Assembly (NCBI RefSeq): GCF_040801915.1
Contig: NZ_JBFMIA010000003.1
Coordinates: 186,001-250,000, forward strand
Length of the DNA stretch: 64,000 nt
Direction: 5' to 3'
Source of the DNA: Jeotgalibacillus marinus
GTDB taxonomy: Bacteria > Bacillota > Bacilli > Bacillales > Jeotgalibacillaceae
A model generated the notes under the pieces. The model was not told the DNA's origin, did not search any database, and was given only the letters and a program-made list of their open reading frames with translations. Positions 26,100 to 34,129 of the stretch are shown here, piece by piece. Position numbers and translations under genes: made by a program. The number at the start of each line of letters is the position of its first letter. The stretch's first letter is position 1.

Positions 26100-26145
26100 A
26101 AAAAATATTCTATTTATCCACTGGATGAAATTGGATCTTTTTTCT

Positions 26146-26871
26146 CTAAACCATTTTATTTACTTCTTTCTGAAGACGTCTTATAATTCTTTTTTCCAAT
26201 CTAGAAATGTATGATTGCGAAATGCCCATTAAATCTGCAACATCCTTTTGTGTATGCTCCTGTTGACCATTCAACCCAAAGCGGCATTCGATAATAAATG
26301 TTTCTCGCTCATCTAAAATACATAAGGCTTGTTTTAACAAAACACGATCCATTCGTGATTCAATATCTTTTACAATCAAATCATTTTCAGTTCCCAATAC
26401 ATCTGATAAAAGAAGTTCATTTCCGTCCCAATCCGTATTCAAAGGTTCATCAAATGATACTTCAGATCTTAATTTATTTGTTCGTCTTAAGTACATTAAA
26501 ATTTCATTTTCAATACAACGAGAGGCATAAGTTGCAAGTTTAATTTTCTTTTCCAAGTCAAATGTATTGATCGCTTTGATCAACCCAATCGTTCCAATAC
26601 TAATTAAATCCTCAATGTTAATTCCCGTGTTTTCAAACTTTCTTGCAATATACACAACTAGTCGTAAATTTCGTTCAATCAATATGGATCGGGCTTCTTC
26701 ATCTCCTTTTGAAAGTCTTAAAAGGACTACTGCTTCTTCTTCCCGATCGAGCGGTGACGGTAGGGCTTCGCTTCCTCCAATATAGAAAATATCTTTTACA
26801 CGTACCCCTAATTTATTCGATGCTTGAAGAAACCACATTTGGACAATTCGTTTCGCTTGTAGCAATAGCAT
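26146..26871 (-). CDS. sigE: RNA polymerase sigma-E precursor (pro-sigma-E), mother-cell sigma factor
   Basis: A 241-residue pro-sigma factor. The first about 29 residues (MLLLQAKRIVQMWFLQASNK...) form an amphipathic pro-sequence ahead of FYIGGSEALP, where SpoIIGA-dependent cleavage is expected. Region 2 contains ARKFENTGINIEDLISIGTIGLIKAI, and region 4 TQKDVADLMGISQSYISRLEK. I start at ATG 26871 with AGGGAGTG upstream. An open frame continues 20 codons upstream but would overlap spoIIGA. It follows spoIIGA by 14 nt in the spoIIG operon. Confidence 0.96.
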   Translation of the reverse strand: MLLLQAKRIVQMWFLQASNKLGVRVKDIFYIGGSEALPSPLDREEEAVVLLRLSKGDEEARSILIERNLRLVVYIARKFENTGINIEDLISIGTIGLIKAINTFDLEKKIKLATYASRCIENEILMYLRRTNKLRSEVSFDEPLNTDWDGNELLLSDVLGTENDLIVKDIESRMDRVLLKQALCILDERETFIIECRFGLNGQQEHTQKDVADLMGISQSYISRLEKRIIRRLQKEVNKMV

Positions 26872-26885
26872 ATTTTCTTCACTCC

Positions 26886-27761
26886 CTAATTTTGATGACA
26901 AGGCAATAATTGCAGTGGATGAAGTAAACAATTACAGTTTTTTTCGAATGCAAGTGATTCTTGTGTAAAGACAACAGGTACATTCTTTAAAGAATATTTT
27001 TTTCCATTAAGCGAACACGTAACATCATCACATAAAATACCGATTAACATTTTGTTTGACACATGAACCGATCGTGAGGGGATCATTCTAACTCTCTTTT
27101 GCCAATTAACCGGCCAGTTTGAAATTTCATTACCGTGGAGAGATTCATAAACACGTTGTGGTAATAGCTCATTAGCCACATTTAACGTAGCGAAAATAAC
27201 GGGCGATTTAGAAAAAGGATCCGTAACGTGATTTCCACTATCCAGGTAACCGAAGCCATGCCATGCCTGTCCATTTACTTTAATTTCAACTTCATACGAA
27301 AACGTTTCTTCAAGGTGTTTCATCTGCAATGATTCGACCACTCTTGAGCAACATACAATTGCACCCATTAAAACAATTGAAAGAATACCAAGCATACCTA
27401 ATGGATGATTAACATAATTATCTAAAGGTGATTCCACCAGAAAGCGTTGGACAACATAGAGTAAACCTCCAATTAAGGATGTGCATGCCCAAAAAACAAA
27501 ACAAGAACGAAACAACCGAGCCAGTCCAGTAACAGAGAATGAAATCATAACGATACAAACACTTAAAAGAAAGGTGACACTTGTTTCAACAAGGGGGGGT
27601 AACACAGCTACAATCATCCCTACTTGAACGAAGGTACTTAAAGTTGTCGCAAGCAAAAAACGTTTCCACCTAGGTGGTTGGTGAAGAATTCTCCCAGTAA
27701 CCCACAACACACAACAATCAATCCAAGAGTTTAACGCCCACAGCGCCTCAACATGAAGCAT
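26886..27761 (-). CDS. spoIIGA: SpoIIGA, sporulation sigma-E processing aspartic protease
   Basis: A 291-residue membrane protease. About five hydrophobic segments fill residues 1-140; the C-terminal cytoplasmic protease domain carries the catalytic Asp174 in GYLDSGNHVTDP. It removes the pro-sequence of sigma-E in the mother cell after a forespore signal. The true start is ATG 27761 (MLHVEALWAL) after a GGGGGG ribosome binding site. The 46-codon upstream extension contains the promoter and is rejected. Length is slightly short for the family (about 300). Confidence 0.94.
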   Translation of the reverse strand: MLHVEALWALNSWIDCCVLWVTGRILHQPPRWKRFLLATTLSTFVQVGMIVAVLPPLVETSVTFLLSVCIVMISFSVTGLARLFRSCFVFWACTSLIGGLLYVVQRFLVESPLDNYVNHPLGMLGILSIVLMGAIVCCSRVVESLQMKHLEETFSYEVEIKVNGQAWHGFGYLDSGNHVTDPFSKSPVIFATLNVANELLPQRVYESLHGNEISNWPVNWQKRVRMIPSRSVHVSNKMLIGILCDDVTCSLNGKKYSLKNVPVVFTQESLAFEKNCNCLLHPLQLLPCHQN

Positions 27762-27791
27762 CGTGCGGTGTCCCCCCTTTCTTTGTAAGAA

Positions 27792-27824
27792 AGTATATCG
27801 AACGAAAAAAGAGAAAGTTGTCAA
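27792..27824 (-). promoter_or_regulatory. spoIIG promoter, consensus hexamers with 21-bp spacing and Spo0A-box-like sequence
   Basis: The minus strand reads TTGACA (27819-27824), 21 bp, TATACT (27792-27797). B. subtilis spoIIG is the classic promoter with abnormally long spacing (22 bp), activated by phosphorylated Spo0A. The spacer here contains TTCGTTCGATA, whose TTCGATA matches the reversed 0A box TTCGACA at 6 of 7 positions. Confidence 0.7.
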
Positions 27825-27860
27825 AATACATACGTGAAATGAATAAACTTTTCTTTCTAA

Positions 27861-27880
27861 TCCCACAATTTTTTGTGGGA
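27861..27880. repeat. Perfect inverted repeat upstream of spoIIGA
   Basis: TCCCACAA-TTTT-TTGTGGGA: two 8-bp arms with a 4-bp centre, about 40 bp upstream of the spoIIG -35. No T run follows on either strand, so it is not an obvious terminator; it could be an operator. Confidence 0.5.
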
Positions 27881-28042
27881 GCCAGACACAAGCCGCCAAG
27901 TCGACGGTTTTATTTCGGTTTCTTCAAAGGACAATATAATGATGACTGATTATGGGGATTGGGCGAGTATTTATGGGGATTATTAGGACAATTTAGTTTT
28001 CTTTGAAAACCATTGCTAGTGAGGAGTGATCACGTTTTTTAT

Positions 28043-28080
28043 AAAAAAAAAGACTGAATCCCAAGAAGGAATCCAGTCTT
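28043..28080 (-). terminator. Terminator of ftsA-ftsZ
   Basis: On the minus strand AAGACTG...CAGTCTT forms a hairpin (28050-28062 with 28068-28080, with two internal mismatches) followed by a long T run, 10 nt after the ftsZ stop codon. Confidence 0.85.
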
Positions 28081-28090
28081 TTATGTTTTA

Positions 28091-29263
28091 TTAGCTACGT
28101 CGACGATTACGGTTACGCAGGAATGTTGGAATATCTAATGTATCTTCCACAGGTTGCTGCGATGAACGAGTTGGTTGTTCGTAAGAAGAAGCTTCTTCTC
28201 TTTCCCTCGATTGTTCTCTCTCACGTTCGCGCTTCGGTGCAGTTTGTGAAGGTTGTTGTTGTCTTACTTGACCACCCATTTGTGGTCTCGAAGACTTTTG
28301 CTGGATCATGTTGTCACTGAAACCAGTAGCAATAACTGTTACTAAAATTTCGTCTTTAAGATCTTCGCTAATAACCGAACCGAAAATCATGTTTACTTCT
28401 TGGTCAGAGGCACTTGCAACAATATCCGCTGCTTCTTGAACTTCATATAAGCTCAAGTTCGTACCACCCGTAATGTTCATTAACACGCCTTGCGCACCAT
28501 CGATTGATGTTTCAAGCAGTGGACTTGAAATTGCTTTTTTAGCTGCTTCTGCAGCTCTATTTTCTCCTGATGCTACACCAATTCCCATCAATGCTGATCC
28601 TTTGTTCGACATGATTGTCTTAACATCAGCAAAGTCTAGGTTAATTAATCCTGGAACAGCGATTAAATCAGAAATACCTTGTACACCTTGACGTAGTACA
28701 TTGTCTGCTTCGCGGAAGGCTTCAAGCATTGGTGTACTCTTATCTACAATTTCAAGAAGGCGATCGTTTGGAATAACGATTAGTGTATCTACTGCTTCTT
28801 TCATTGAGCTAATCCCACCAGCGGCTTGATTAGCACGCTTGCGTCCTTCAAATGTAAATGGACGAGTCACAACACCAACTGTCAGACTTCCAAGTTCGTG
28901 TGCGATCTGTGCAATCACAGGTGCTGCACCCGTTCCAGTACCACCACCCATACCTGCAGTTACAAAAACCATGTCAGCACCTTTAATTGCTTCTTCAATT
29001 TGTTCGCGACTTTCTTCAGCAGCTTTTTTCCCTACTTCAGGGTTCGCTCCTGCGCCTAGTCCGCGTGTAAGCTTGCCACCAATTTGCATTTTAATTTCTG
29101 CTTTAGAAAGGTTTAATGCTTGGGCATCTGTATTAACAGCAATAAATTCTACCCCTTGAACACCGTGCTCAATCATACGATTGACAGCGTTATTACCGCC
29201 GCCTCCTACACCGATGACTTTTATGGTTGCCAAATGATCTACATTCGTATCAAAATCCAACAT
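28091..29263 (-). CDS. ftsZ: FtsZ, tubulin-like division GTPase
   Basis: A 390-residue protein that polymerises into the Z ring. The GTP-binding signature GGGTGTG is at 106-112 and the T7 loop is NLDFADVKTIM. A disordered, charged linker (about 320-370, rich in Gln, Arg and Glu) precedes the C-terminal peptide DIPTFLRNRNRRRS that binds FtsA and SepF. The start is the second of two adjacent ATGs (29263), giving 7-nt spacing to AGGAGG and the usual MLDF start. It forms an operon with ftsA. Confidence 0.97.
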   Translation of the reverse strand: MLDFDTNVDHLATIKVIGVGGGGNNAVNRMIEHGVQGVEFIAVNTDAQALNLSKAEIKMQIGGKLTRGLGAGANPEVGKKAAEESREQIEEAIKGADMVFVTAGMGGGTGTGAAPVIAQIAHELGSLTVGVVTRPFTFEGRKRANQAAGGISSMKEAVDTLIVIPNDRLLEIVDKSTPMLEAFREADNVLRQGVQGISDLIAVPGLINLDFADVKTIMSNKGSALMGIGVASGENRAAEAAKKAISSPLLETSIDGAQGVLMNITGGTNLSLYEVQEAADIVASASDQEVNMIFGSVISEDLKDEILVTVIATGFSDNMIQQKSSRPQMGGQVRQQQPSQTAPKREREREQSREREEASSYEQPTRSSQQPVEDTLDIPTFLRNRNRRRS

Positions 29264-29308
29264 CATATATCCTCCTAATTCATCCAAATTACTTGATTAT
29301 TCAAAAGG

Positions 29309-30598
29309 TTATTCAAAAAAATACCCTAATAACTTTTTGATCTTACCCTCTTCATTCTTCTGTTTTGGTTTCGGCTGTTTTGGCCTAGAGTCCGGTTGTT
29401 TTTTTGATGAATGTTCACCGGCACCTTCGTACTCGGATACTGAAGGCTGCTTATCAAGTCTTCCTTGTAGCTTGGCATGTCTATGAGCAAATTTTATTAA
29501 GCCCACGGCCGTTGTATATTGAGGTTCTCTAACGCCAATATAATCTGGTATCGCAACTCTTACTCTGTTTTGTAAAATCGTTTGACCGAGCTCAGGAATT
29601 CCTTGCATATTCGATACTCCACCAGATAGGACAAACCCACCTGGGAGGTCGTGAATACTTAATCTCTTAAGTTCATGTGAGACAAGATCGAACATTTCTT
29701 CTAATCTTACTTCAATAATATCAGATATTTCAAGCTGATTAAATTGCTGGTGCTGATCACTTCCGATAATTGGAACACTAAAAACTTCATCTTCTGATGC
29801 ATAATCATAAAATGCATGTCCATGCTTTATCTTTATTGATTCAGCATCTTCGGTGGTTGTACGAAGACCGATCGATAAATCTTTTGTGATGTGCTCCCCA
29901 CCAACCGGCACGGTGGATGTTGCTATTAAATGCCCTTGTTCAAAAACAGCAATACTCGTGGAACCACCACCAATATCGATAATGGCTGTTCCAAGACTTT
30001 GCTCATCTTTAGACAATGCGATTGTACCTGCCGCAAGCGGTTGTAAGAATATATCTGCAACTTCAAGCCCCGCCCGTTCAACACAGCGTAAAATATTATG
30101 AAGCATCGTCTTAGAACCTGTAACAACTGTTCCTTCCATTTCAAGGCGAACACCAATCATGCCACGAGGATCTTTTATTTCATCTAGTCCATCTACAATA
30201 AATTGACGTGGAACAATATTGATGATTTCTCTTTCAGGCGAGATAGGCATCACTTGAGCAGCATCAATAACGCGTGCTACATCTTCATTACGAATCTCTT
30301 TATCTTCTGTTGAAACAGCAACGACGCCATGACAAGGCGAAAGAAAAACGTGGTTTCCTGGAATACCGACAATAACATTATGTATATCAAGACCTGTCAT
30401 TCTTTCAGCTTGATCAACCGCTTTTTGGATCGATTGGACCGTTTCATCAATATCGACTATTGACCCTTTACGAATACCTTCTGATTGGACATTACCTACT
30501 CCGATAATGTTGAGAGAGTCATGAACCAATTCCGCGATTAGCACCTTCACATTTGATGTCCCTATATCTAAACTAACAAAATATTCATTGTTATTCAC
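29309..30598 (-). CDS. ftsA: FtsA, actin-like membrane anchor of FtsZ
   Basis: A 429-residue actin-fold ATPase. Phosphate loops are LDIGTSNVKV (about 10-19) and IDIGGGSTSIAVF (about 208-220). The 1C subdomain lies between. A charged linker (about 380-415) leads to the C-terminal amphipathic helix KIKKLLGYFFE for membrane binding. The start is GTG at 30598, with AAGGAGG nine nt upstream. It is preceded by a 394-bp regulatory gap and followed 45 nt later by ftsZ. Confidence 0.96.
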   Translation of the reverse strand: MNNNEYFVSLDIGTSNVKVLIAELVHDSLNIIGVGNVQSEGIRKGSIVDIDETVQSIQKAVDQAERMTGLDIHNVIVGIPGNHVFLSPCHGVVAVSTEDKEIRNEDVARVIDAAQVMPISPEREIINIVPRQFIVDGLDEIKDPRGMIGVRLEMEGTVVTGSKTMLHNILRCVERAGLEVADIFLQPLAAGTIALSKDEQSLGTAIIDIGGGSTSIAVFEQGHLIATSTVPVGGEHITKDLSIGLRTTTEDAESIKIKHGHAFYDYASEDEVFSVPIIGSDQHQQFNQLEISDIIEVRLEEMFDLVSHELKRLSIHDLPGGFVLSGGVSNMQGIPELGQTILQNRVRVAIPDYIGVREPQYTTAVGLIKFAHRHAKLQGRLDKQPSVSEYEGAGEHSSKKQPDSRPKQPKPKQKNEEGKIKKLLGYFFE

Positions 30599-30992
30599 CT
30601 TGTGGCACCTCCTTCAAACACAATTAATTTCATTTTATTTTACTAAATTAATATTTACTATCTATCATTCAACATAAAGAAGTAAAAGCCTTTATTTATT
30701 TGACAATTTTGTTCATTTTTTCTTTTCAATCCATCAAACTAACAAAATATGTCAAATCACAGCGATATTTTGGAATTGACGAACACCAATCGAAAAAAAT
30801 CGCTGCTAAATATAAGTCTACACCAAGATGCACGCCTAGAAAAGCCAAACTTTCGGTTCACACAATATAGTTGTCTATTAATTGAAACTACTTCAACACC
30901 TATAATCAAAACTTCATTGAAACATTAATACATGATGCTTATGAACAATATAGTCATCCTTCCATTTCAATGGTTACTGCTGTTGACGTTTC
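30599..30992. other. 394-bp gap between divIB and ftsA
   Basis: No gene is visible. In B. subtilis ylxW, ylxX and sbp occupy this place; none is found here. It holds a sigma-H-like promoter (30665-30693), a TTGACA without a good -10 further upstream, and AT-rich leader sequence ahead of ftsA. Confidence 0.7.
30665..30693 (-). promoter_or_regulatory. Sigma-H-like promoter of ftsAZ
   Basis: On the minus strand AAAGGCTTT (30685-30693) fits RnAGGAwww with one mismatch, 11 bp later GTTGAATGA (30665-30673) fits the RnnGAAT -10. B. subtilis ftsAZ has a sigma-H promoter that raises FtsZ at the start of sporulation, so the location is as expected. Confidence 0.6.
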
Positions 30993-31751
30993 TTACTCTG
31001 TGTTCGTCTCATAAGCTTTAAAATATGAACCAACTTCGAGGTCTATAATTCCTTTCTCATCGGGATTTAACTCACTTACGATTGAAGGATAGTAAGCCAT
31101 CTTTTCTGCAAATGTGTCAATGACCGCTGAAACCTCAAATCCATCGTTCATATAAACATTGATATGATTTTGATCTGTATCAGTAGGAGTCGAATAAACT
31201 TCTGATATTGATTGTTGAACTTCAACAGGTAACTTTGCGAGTTCAGTTGCCATTTTTTCTAAAATCTCTTGGGATGAGAAACCAATTAAAATAGGAGCAT
31301 GGCTACTAAGTTCATTAACAGCGACCGGGGTTGAAGAAGCTCCATTCTCAAGAATCGGCATAAATAACTGGTCTTGACTAACATAAGCAATATGTTGGTA
31401 TTCTTCAACTTTTATAATTAAAGAAGTTGGAAACTTCTTATCGATAAACACATTTTTAACTTCTAAATGATCCTTAATATCCTCTATCACCTTGTCCGTA
31501 CCCGTAGACCAAAACGAGTCGCCAATCGCAACACCGCCCGCTTCTATTATCTCTTCTTCAGTTAACCCATTCAGTCCATTCACTGAAATGGACTGAATTT
31601 TGCTATATGGAGATTGAAAAAACAGAATGATAAGGATAAACAGGACAAAGAGCAACACAACAACCAGTAATCGACGATTCGCTCTTTTTTTACGTCGCTG
31701 CTTTAATTGAGGAACTCGATCCTCAAGAGATACGACTGGCTTCTGGCCCAT
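30993..31751 (-). CDS. divIB: DivIB (FtsQ), divisome membrane protein
   Basis: A 252-residue bitopic protein. A basic cytoplasmic N-terminus with QLKQRRKKRANRR, one transmembrane segment at about 28-47, and a POTRA domain (SISVNGLNGLTEEEIIEAGG onward) are followed by the beta domain. It forms a complex with FtsL and DivIC regulating septal synthesis. The start at ATG 31751 is used; an upstream GTG lies one base from the Shine-Dalgarno. It is paired with murB. Confidence 0.93.
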   Translation of the reverse strand: MGQKPVVSLEDRVPQLKQRRKKRANRRLLVVVLLFVLFILIILFFQSPYSKIQSISVNGLNGLTEEEIIEAGGVAIGDSFWSTGTDKVIEDIKDHLEVKNVFIDKKFPTSLIIKVEEYQHIAYVSQDQLFMPILENGASSTPVAVNELSSHAPILIGFSSQEILEKMATELAKLPVEVQQSISEVYSTPTDTDQNHINVYMNDGFEVSAVIDTFAEKMAYYPSIVSELNPDEKGIIDLEVGSYFKAYETNTE

Positions 31752-31781
31752 TGAACTCACTCTCCTTTATCAAACGAAACG

Positions 31782-32705
31782 CTAACGCTTAAGGTCAGCC
31801 TGATTGCCTACCCACTCTACTTCCGTTTCCATTTCAATTTTGTACTCAGCCCAGATAACATTTTTAATGTGTTTAATAACGGATTGAATATCTTTGGAGG
31901 TTGCTCCACCTGCATTTACAATGAAGTTTCCATGTACCGTAGAAACTTGTGCTCCCCCAAGTCGGAAACCCTTTAACCCTGCTTGTTCGATCAATTGACC
32001 TGCATAGTTTGGTAACGGATTTCTAAAAATACTTCCAGAACACGGATGGTTCCAAGGTTGCGTATTCCTACGATAATCTTTGTATTTCTTCATCTCAGAT
32101 TTAATGTTATCTTTGTTTCCTTCAGTTAGCTCAAACTCTGCTTCTAAAACAATTCCAGGACGCTCTTTTTGTAAAATAGACGTACGGTACGTAAATTTTA
32201 ATTCTTCATTAGAAAGCCACTTCATTGTGCCCTCTGCAAACAAAATGTGTGCTTTAGTCAACACCTTTGAAATATCAGAACCATGTGCACCAGCATTCAT
32301 GTATACTGATCCACCAACAGAGCCCGGGATACCACTTGAAAATTGCAAACCATGGAGCCCTTCTCTAGCCATTTGAGTTGCTAACACAATTATGGAATAA
32401 CCACCGTCTACACGAATGGTAGTTCCATTAATCTCTAGATCGTCCATGCCTTTTCCTAGTTTAATGACGATCCCTCTAATTCCTTTGTCACTCACTAATA
32501 GGTTAGAACCTCTTCCGATTACGCGCCATTTAACGTTGTGTTCGTTTATAAGATTCATTAAATGCTGTAACTTTTCGATCGAAGCGGGCTCAACTAAAAC
32601 ATCTGCTGGCCCTCCTACTTTCATGGTTGTATGGTTCGCAAGGTTTTCATTAAGCGAAATGTTCCCTACATCTGCAGCTTGCAGTGCTTTAATAAATTTT
32701 TTCAT
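31782..32705 (-). CDS. murB: UDP-N-acetylenolpyruvoylglucosamine reductase
   Basis: A 307-residue FAD-dependent type II MurB (no Tyr loop). It reduces UDP-GlcNAc-enolpyruvate to UDP-MurNAc. FAD-binding blocks are VIGRGSNLLVSDKG and SSGIPGSVGGSVYMNAGAHG. The catalytic serine is in HPCSGSIFRNP. It has its own promoter at 32788-32816. In B. subtilis murG would lie immediately upstream; here it does not. Confidence 0.96.
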   Translation of the reverse strand: MKKFIKALQAADVGNISLNENLANHTTMKVGGPADVLVEPASIEKLQHLMNLINEHNVKWRVIGRGSNLLVSDKGIRGIVIKLGKGMDDLEINGTTIRVDGGYSIIVLATQMAREGLHGLQFSSGIPGSVGGSVYMNAGAHGSDISKVLTKAHILFAEGTMKWLSNEELKFTYRTSILQKERPGIVLEAEFELTEGNKDNIKSEMKKYKDYRRNTQPWNHPCSGSIFRNPLPNYAGQLIEQAGLKGFRLGGAQVSTVHGNFIVNAGGATSKDIQSVIKHIKNVIWAEYKIEMETEVEWVGNQADLKR

Positions 32706-32787
32706 ACTTTCTCTCCTTAAAGCTCAAATATTCGCTGAGTGTAAAAAACACAGCCGCTAAGACTCTGTCTTTTCCCTATAGTACACT

Positions 32788-32816
32788 ATTCTAATCCAAG
32801 AACACACAGCTATCAA
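32788..32816 (-). promoter_or_regulatory. Sigma-A promoter of murB-divIB
   Basis: TTGATA (32811-32816) and TAGAAT (32788-32793) are exactly 17 bp apart on the minus strand, about 85 bp before the murB start codon. Confidence 0.8.
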
Positions 32817-32859
32817 ACCTTTATCATTAAAATGTAAAATAAAAAACAAAAGCGAAACA

Positions 32860-32908
32860 GGCGTTCTGGCTCGACAGACAAAAGGGAACCGACGAGGAGG
32901 GCGTTCTG
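32860..32908. repeat. Short direct repeat GGCGTTCTG in the spoVE-murB gap
   Basis: GGCGTTCTG occurs at 32860-32868 and again at 32900-32908, 40 bp apart, in a locally G+C-richer patch of the gene-free interval where murG would be expected. It may be chance or a deletion scar. Confidence 0.4.
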
Positions 32909-32956
32909 CGTTCTTTACCACCAACTTAAACGGAAAATGTTAGCTATTAGAACTAA

Positions 32957-32992
32957 ATAAAAAAAAGCAGTTCGAGATTTCTCTCAAACTGC
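32957..32992 (-). terminator. Terminator after spoVE
   Basis: The stem GCAGTTTGAGA/TCTCGAACTGC (32982-32992 with 32967-32977, one G-U pair) is followed by eight T on the minus strand, 9 nt after the spoVE stop. It separates mraY-murD-spoVE from murB-divIB. Confidence 0.9.
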
Positions 32993-33000
32993 CGGTCCGG

Positions 33001-34083
33001 TTACACTCTCTTCTGATGTTTACTGATGTTTAAAAGGATGCCACAAGAAAGTAATACAAGTAATAGCGATGACCCGCCGTAACTCATAAAAGGAAGTGTA
33101 ATACCTGTAACAGGAATTAATCCGATTACTACTGATACGTTGATCACCACTTGAATGCCTATCATTAATACAATTCCACCAGCTAATAGCTGTCCAAATC
33201 GATCTGGCGCATGTAATGCAACCAAAATTCCTCGCCACACAATTGCAGCAAAAAGAAGCAATAAACCAAATCCACCAAAAAATCCTAATTCTTCAGCAAC
33301 AATAGCAAAGATAAAGTCATTTTGTGGTTCAGGTAAATAAAAATACTTCTGTCTACTTTCACCGAGACCAAAACCAAAAACCGCTCCAGGACCGATCGCA
33401 TACAACGACTGGATCATTTGAAACCCTGCACCTAAAGGGTCTTGCCATGGATCTAAATAAGATACTATACGTTGCAGTCGATATGGAGCTGAAATAATCA
33501 GTCCCGTGAAACCGGCAACTCCAAGAAAGAATAATCCAACAAAGAAACGATACGGAGCACCTGCTAAGAAAAACAAGGATAAACCTGTCCCTAGAATCAC
33601 TGTACCAGTTCCTAAATCAGGCTGGAGCATAATAATTCCAAATGGTAAAAGTAACAAACCAAGAAGTGGCGCTATTCCTTTACGAAACTGAGAAATGTTT
33701 TGCTGGTTCTTGTCCAAGTACTTTGCGAGAAGTAAAAGCACCCCTATTTTCGCAAACTCTGATGGCTGTAATGACAGTGAACCAACACCTAACCAACTTT
33801 GAGAGCCATTACGCACAAGACCTACACCTGGGATCAACACAAGAATTAGTAGAACAATGCCACCTGCAAAAATTGGCCACGCGTACTTTTTCCATCTCCA
33901 ATAATCAATACGAGATAAAAACAGCATACTAAAAATACCTAACACTGCAAATACTGCTTGTCTTTTCGAAAAAAAATGCTGGTCCTCAAATCGATCCAAG
34001 GCCCAAACAGAACTTGCACTATCAATCATGACAATTCCAAAAAGAACACAAGAAACAATAAGTGTAAAAAGCCAACGGTCCAT
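33001..34083 (-). CDS. spoVE: SpoVE/FtsW-type SEDS peptidoglycan polymerase
   Basis: A 360-residue SEDS protein with about ten transmembrane segments. Conserved blocks are WLGVGSLSLQPSEFAKIGVLLLLAKY, LQPDLGTGTVI, FGFGLGESRQKYFYLPEPQNDFIFAI and a C-terminal PVTGITLPFMSYGGSSLL. SEDS proteins polymerise glycan strands with a class B PBP. Its position in the mur cluster, after mraY and murD, and near spoVD suggests the sporulation enzyme SpoVE rather than vegetative FtsW, which in Bacillus is usually elsewhere. Confidence 0.88.
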   Translation of the reverse strand: MDRWLFTLIVSCVLFGIVMIDSASSVWALDRFEDQHFFSKRQAVFAVLGIFSMLFLSRIDYWRWKKYAWPIFAGGIVLLILVLIPGVGLVRNGSQSWLGVGSLSLQPSEFAKIGVLLLLAKYLDKNQQNISQFRKGIAPLLGLLLLPFGIIMLQPDLGTGTVILGTGLSLFFLAGAPYRFFVGLFFLGVAGFTGLIISAPYRLQRIVSYLDPWQDPLGAGFQMIQSLYAIGPGAVFGFGLGESRQKYFYLPEPQNDFIFAIVAEELGFFGGFGLLLLFAAIVWRGILVALHAPDRFGQLLAGGIVLMIGIQVVINVSVVIGLIPVTGITLPFMSYGGSSLLLVLLSCGILLNISKHQKRV

Positions 34084-34129
34084 CGCTTACATCCTCACAG
34101 TAAAGGAAATTGAGCAAATTAGAGCCCTA

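Noticed and set aside
26872..26931. 20-residue N-terminal extension of sigE
   Set aside because: It overlaps the end of spoIIGA, and the internal ATG has a proper ribosome binding site and gives the normal pro-sequence length.
28826..29159. Open frames antisense to ftsZ
   Set aside because: They mirror codon bias of the conserved ftsZ gene and resemble no protein family.
32860..32908. Possible CRISPR-like repeat
   Set aside because: Only two 9-bp copies are present, with no spacer array and no cas genes anywhere in the window.
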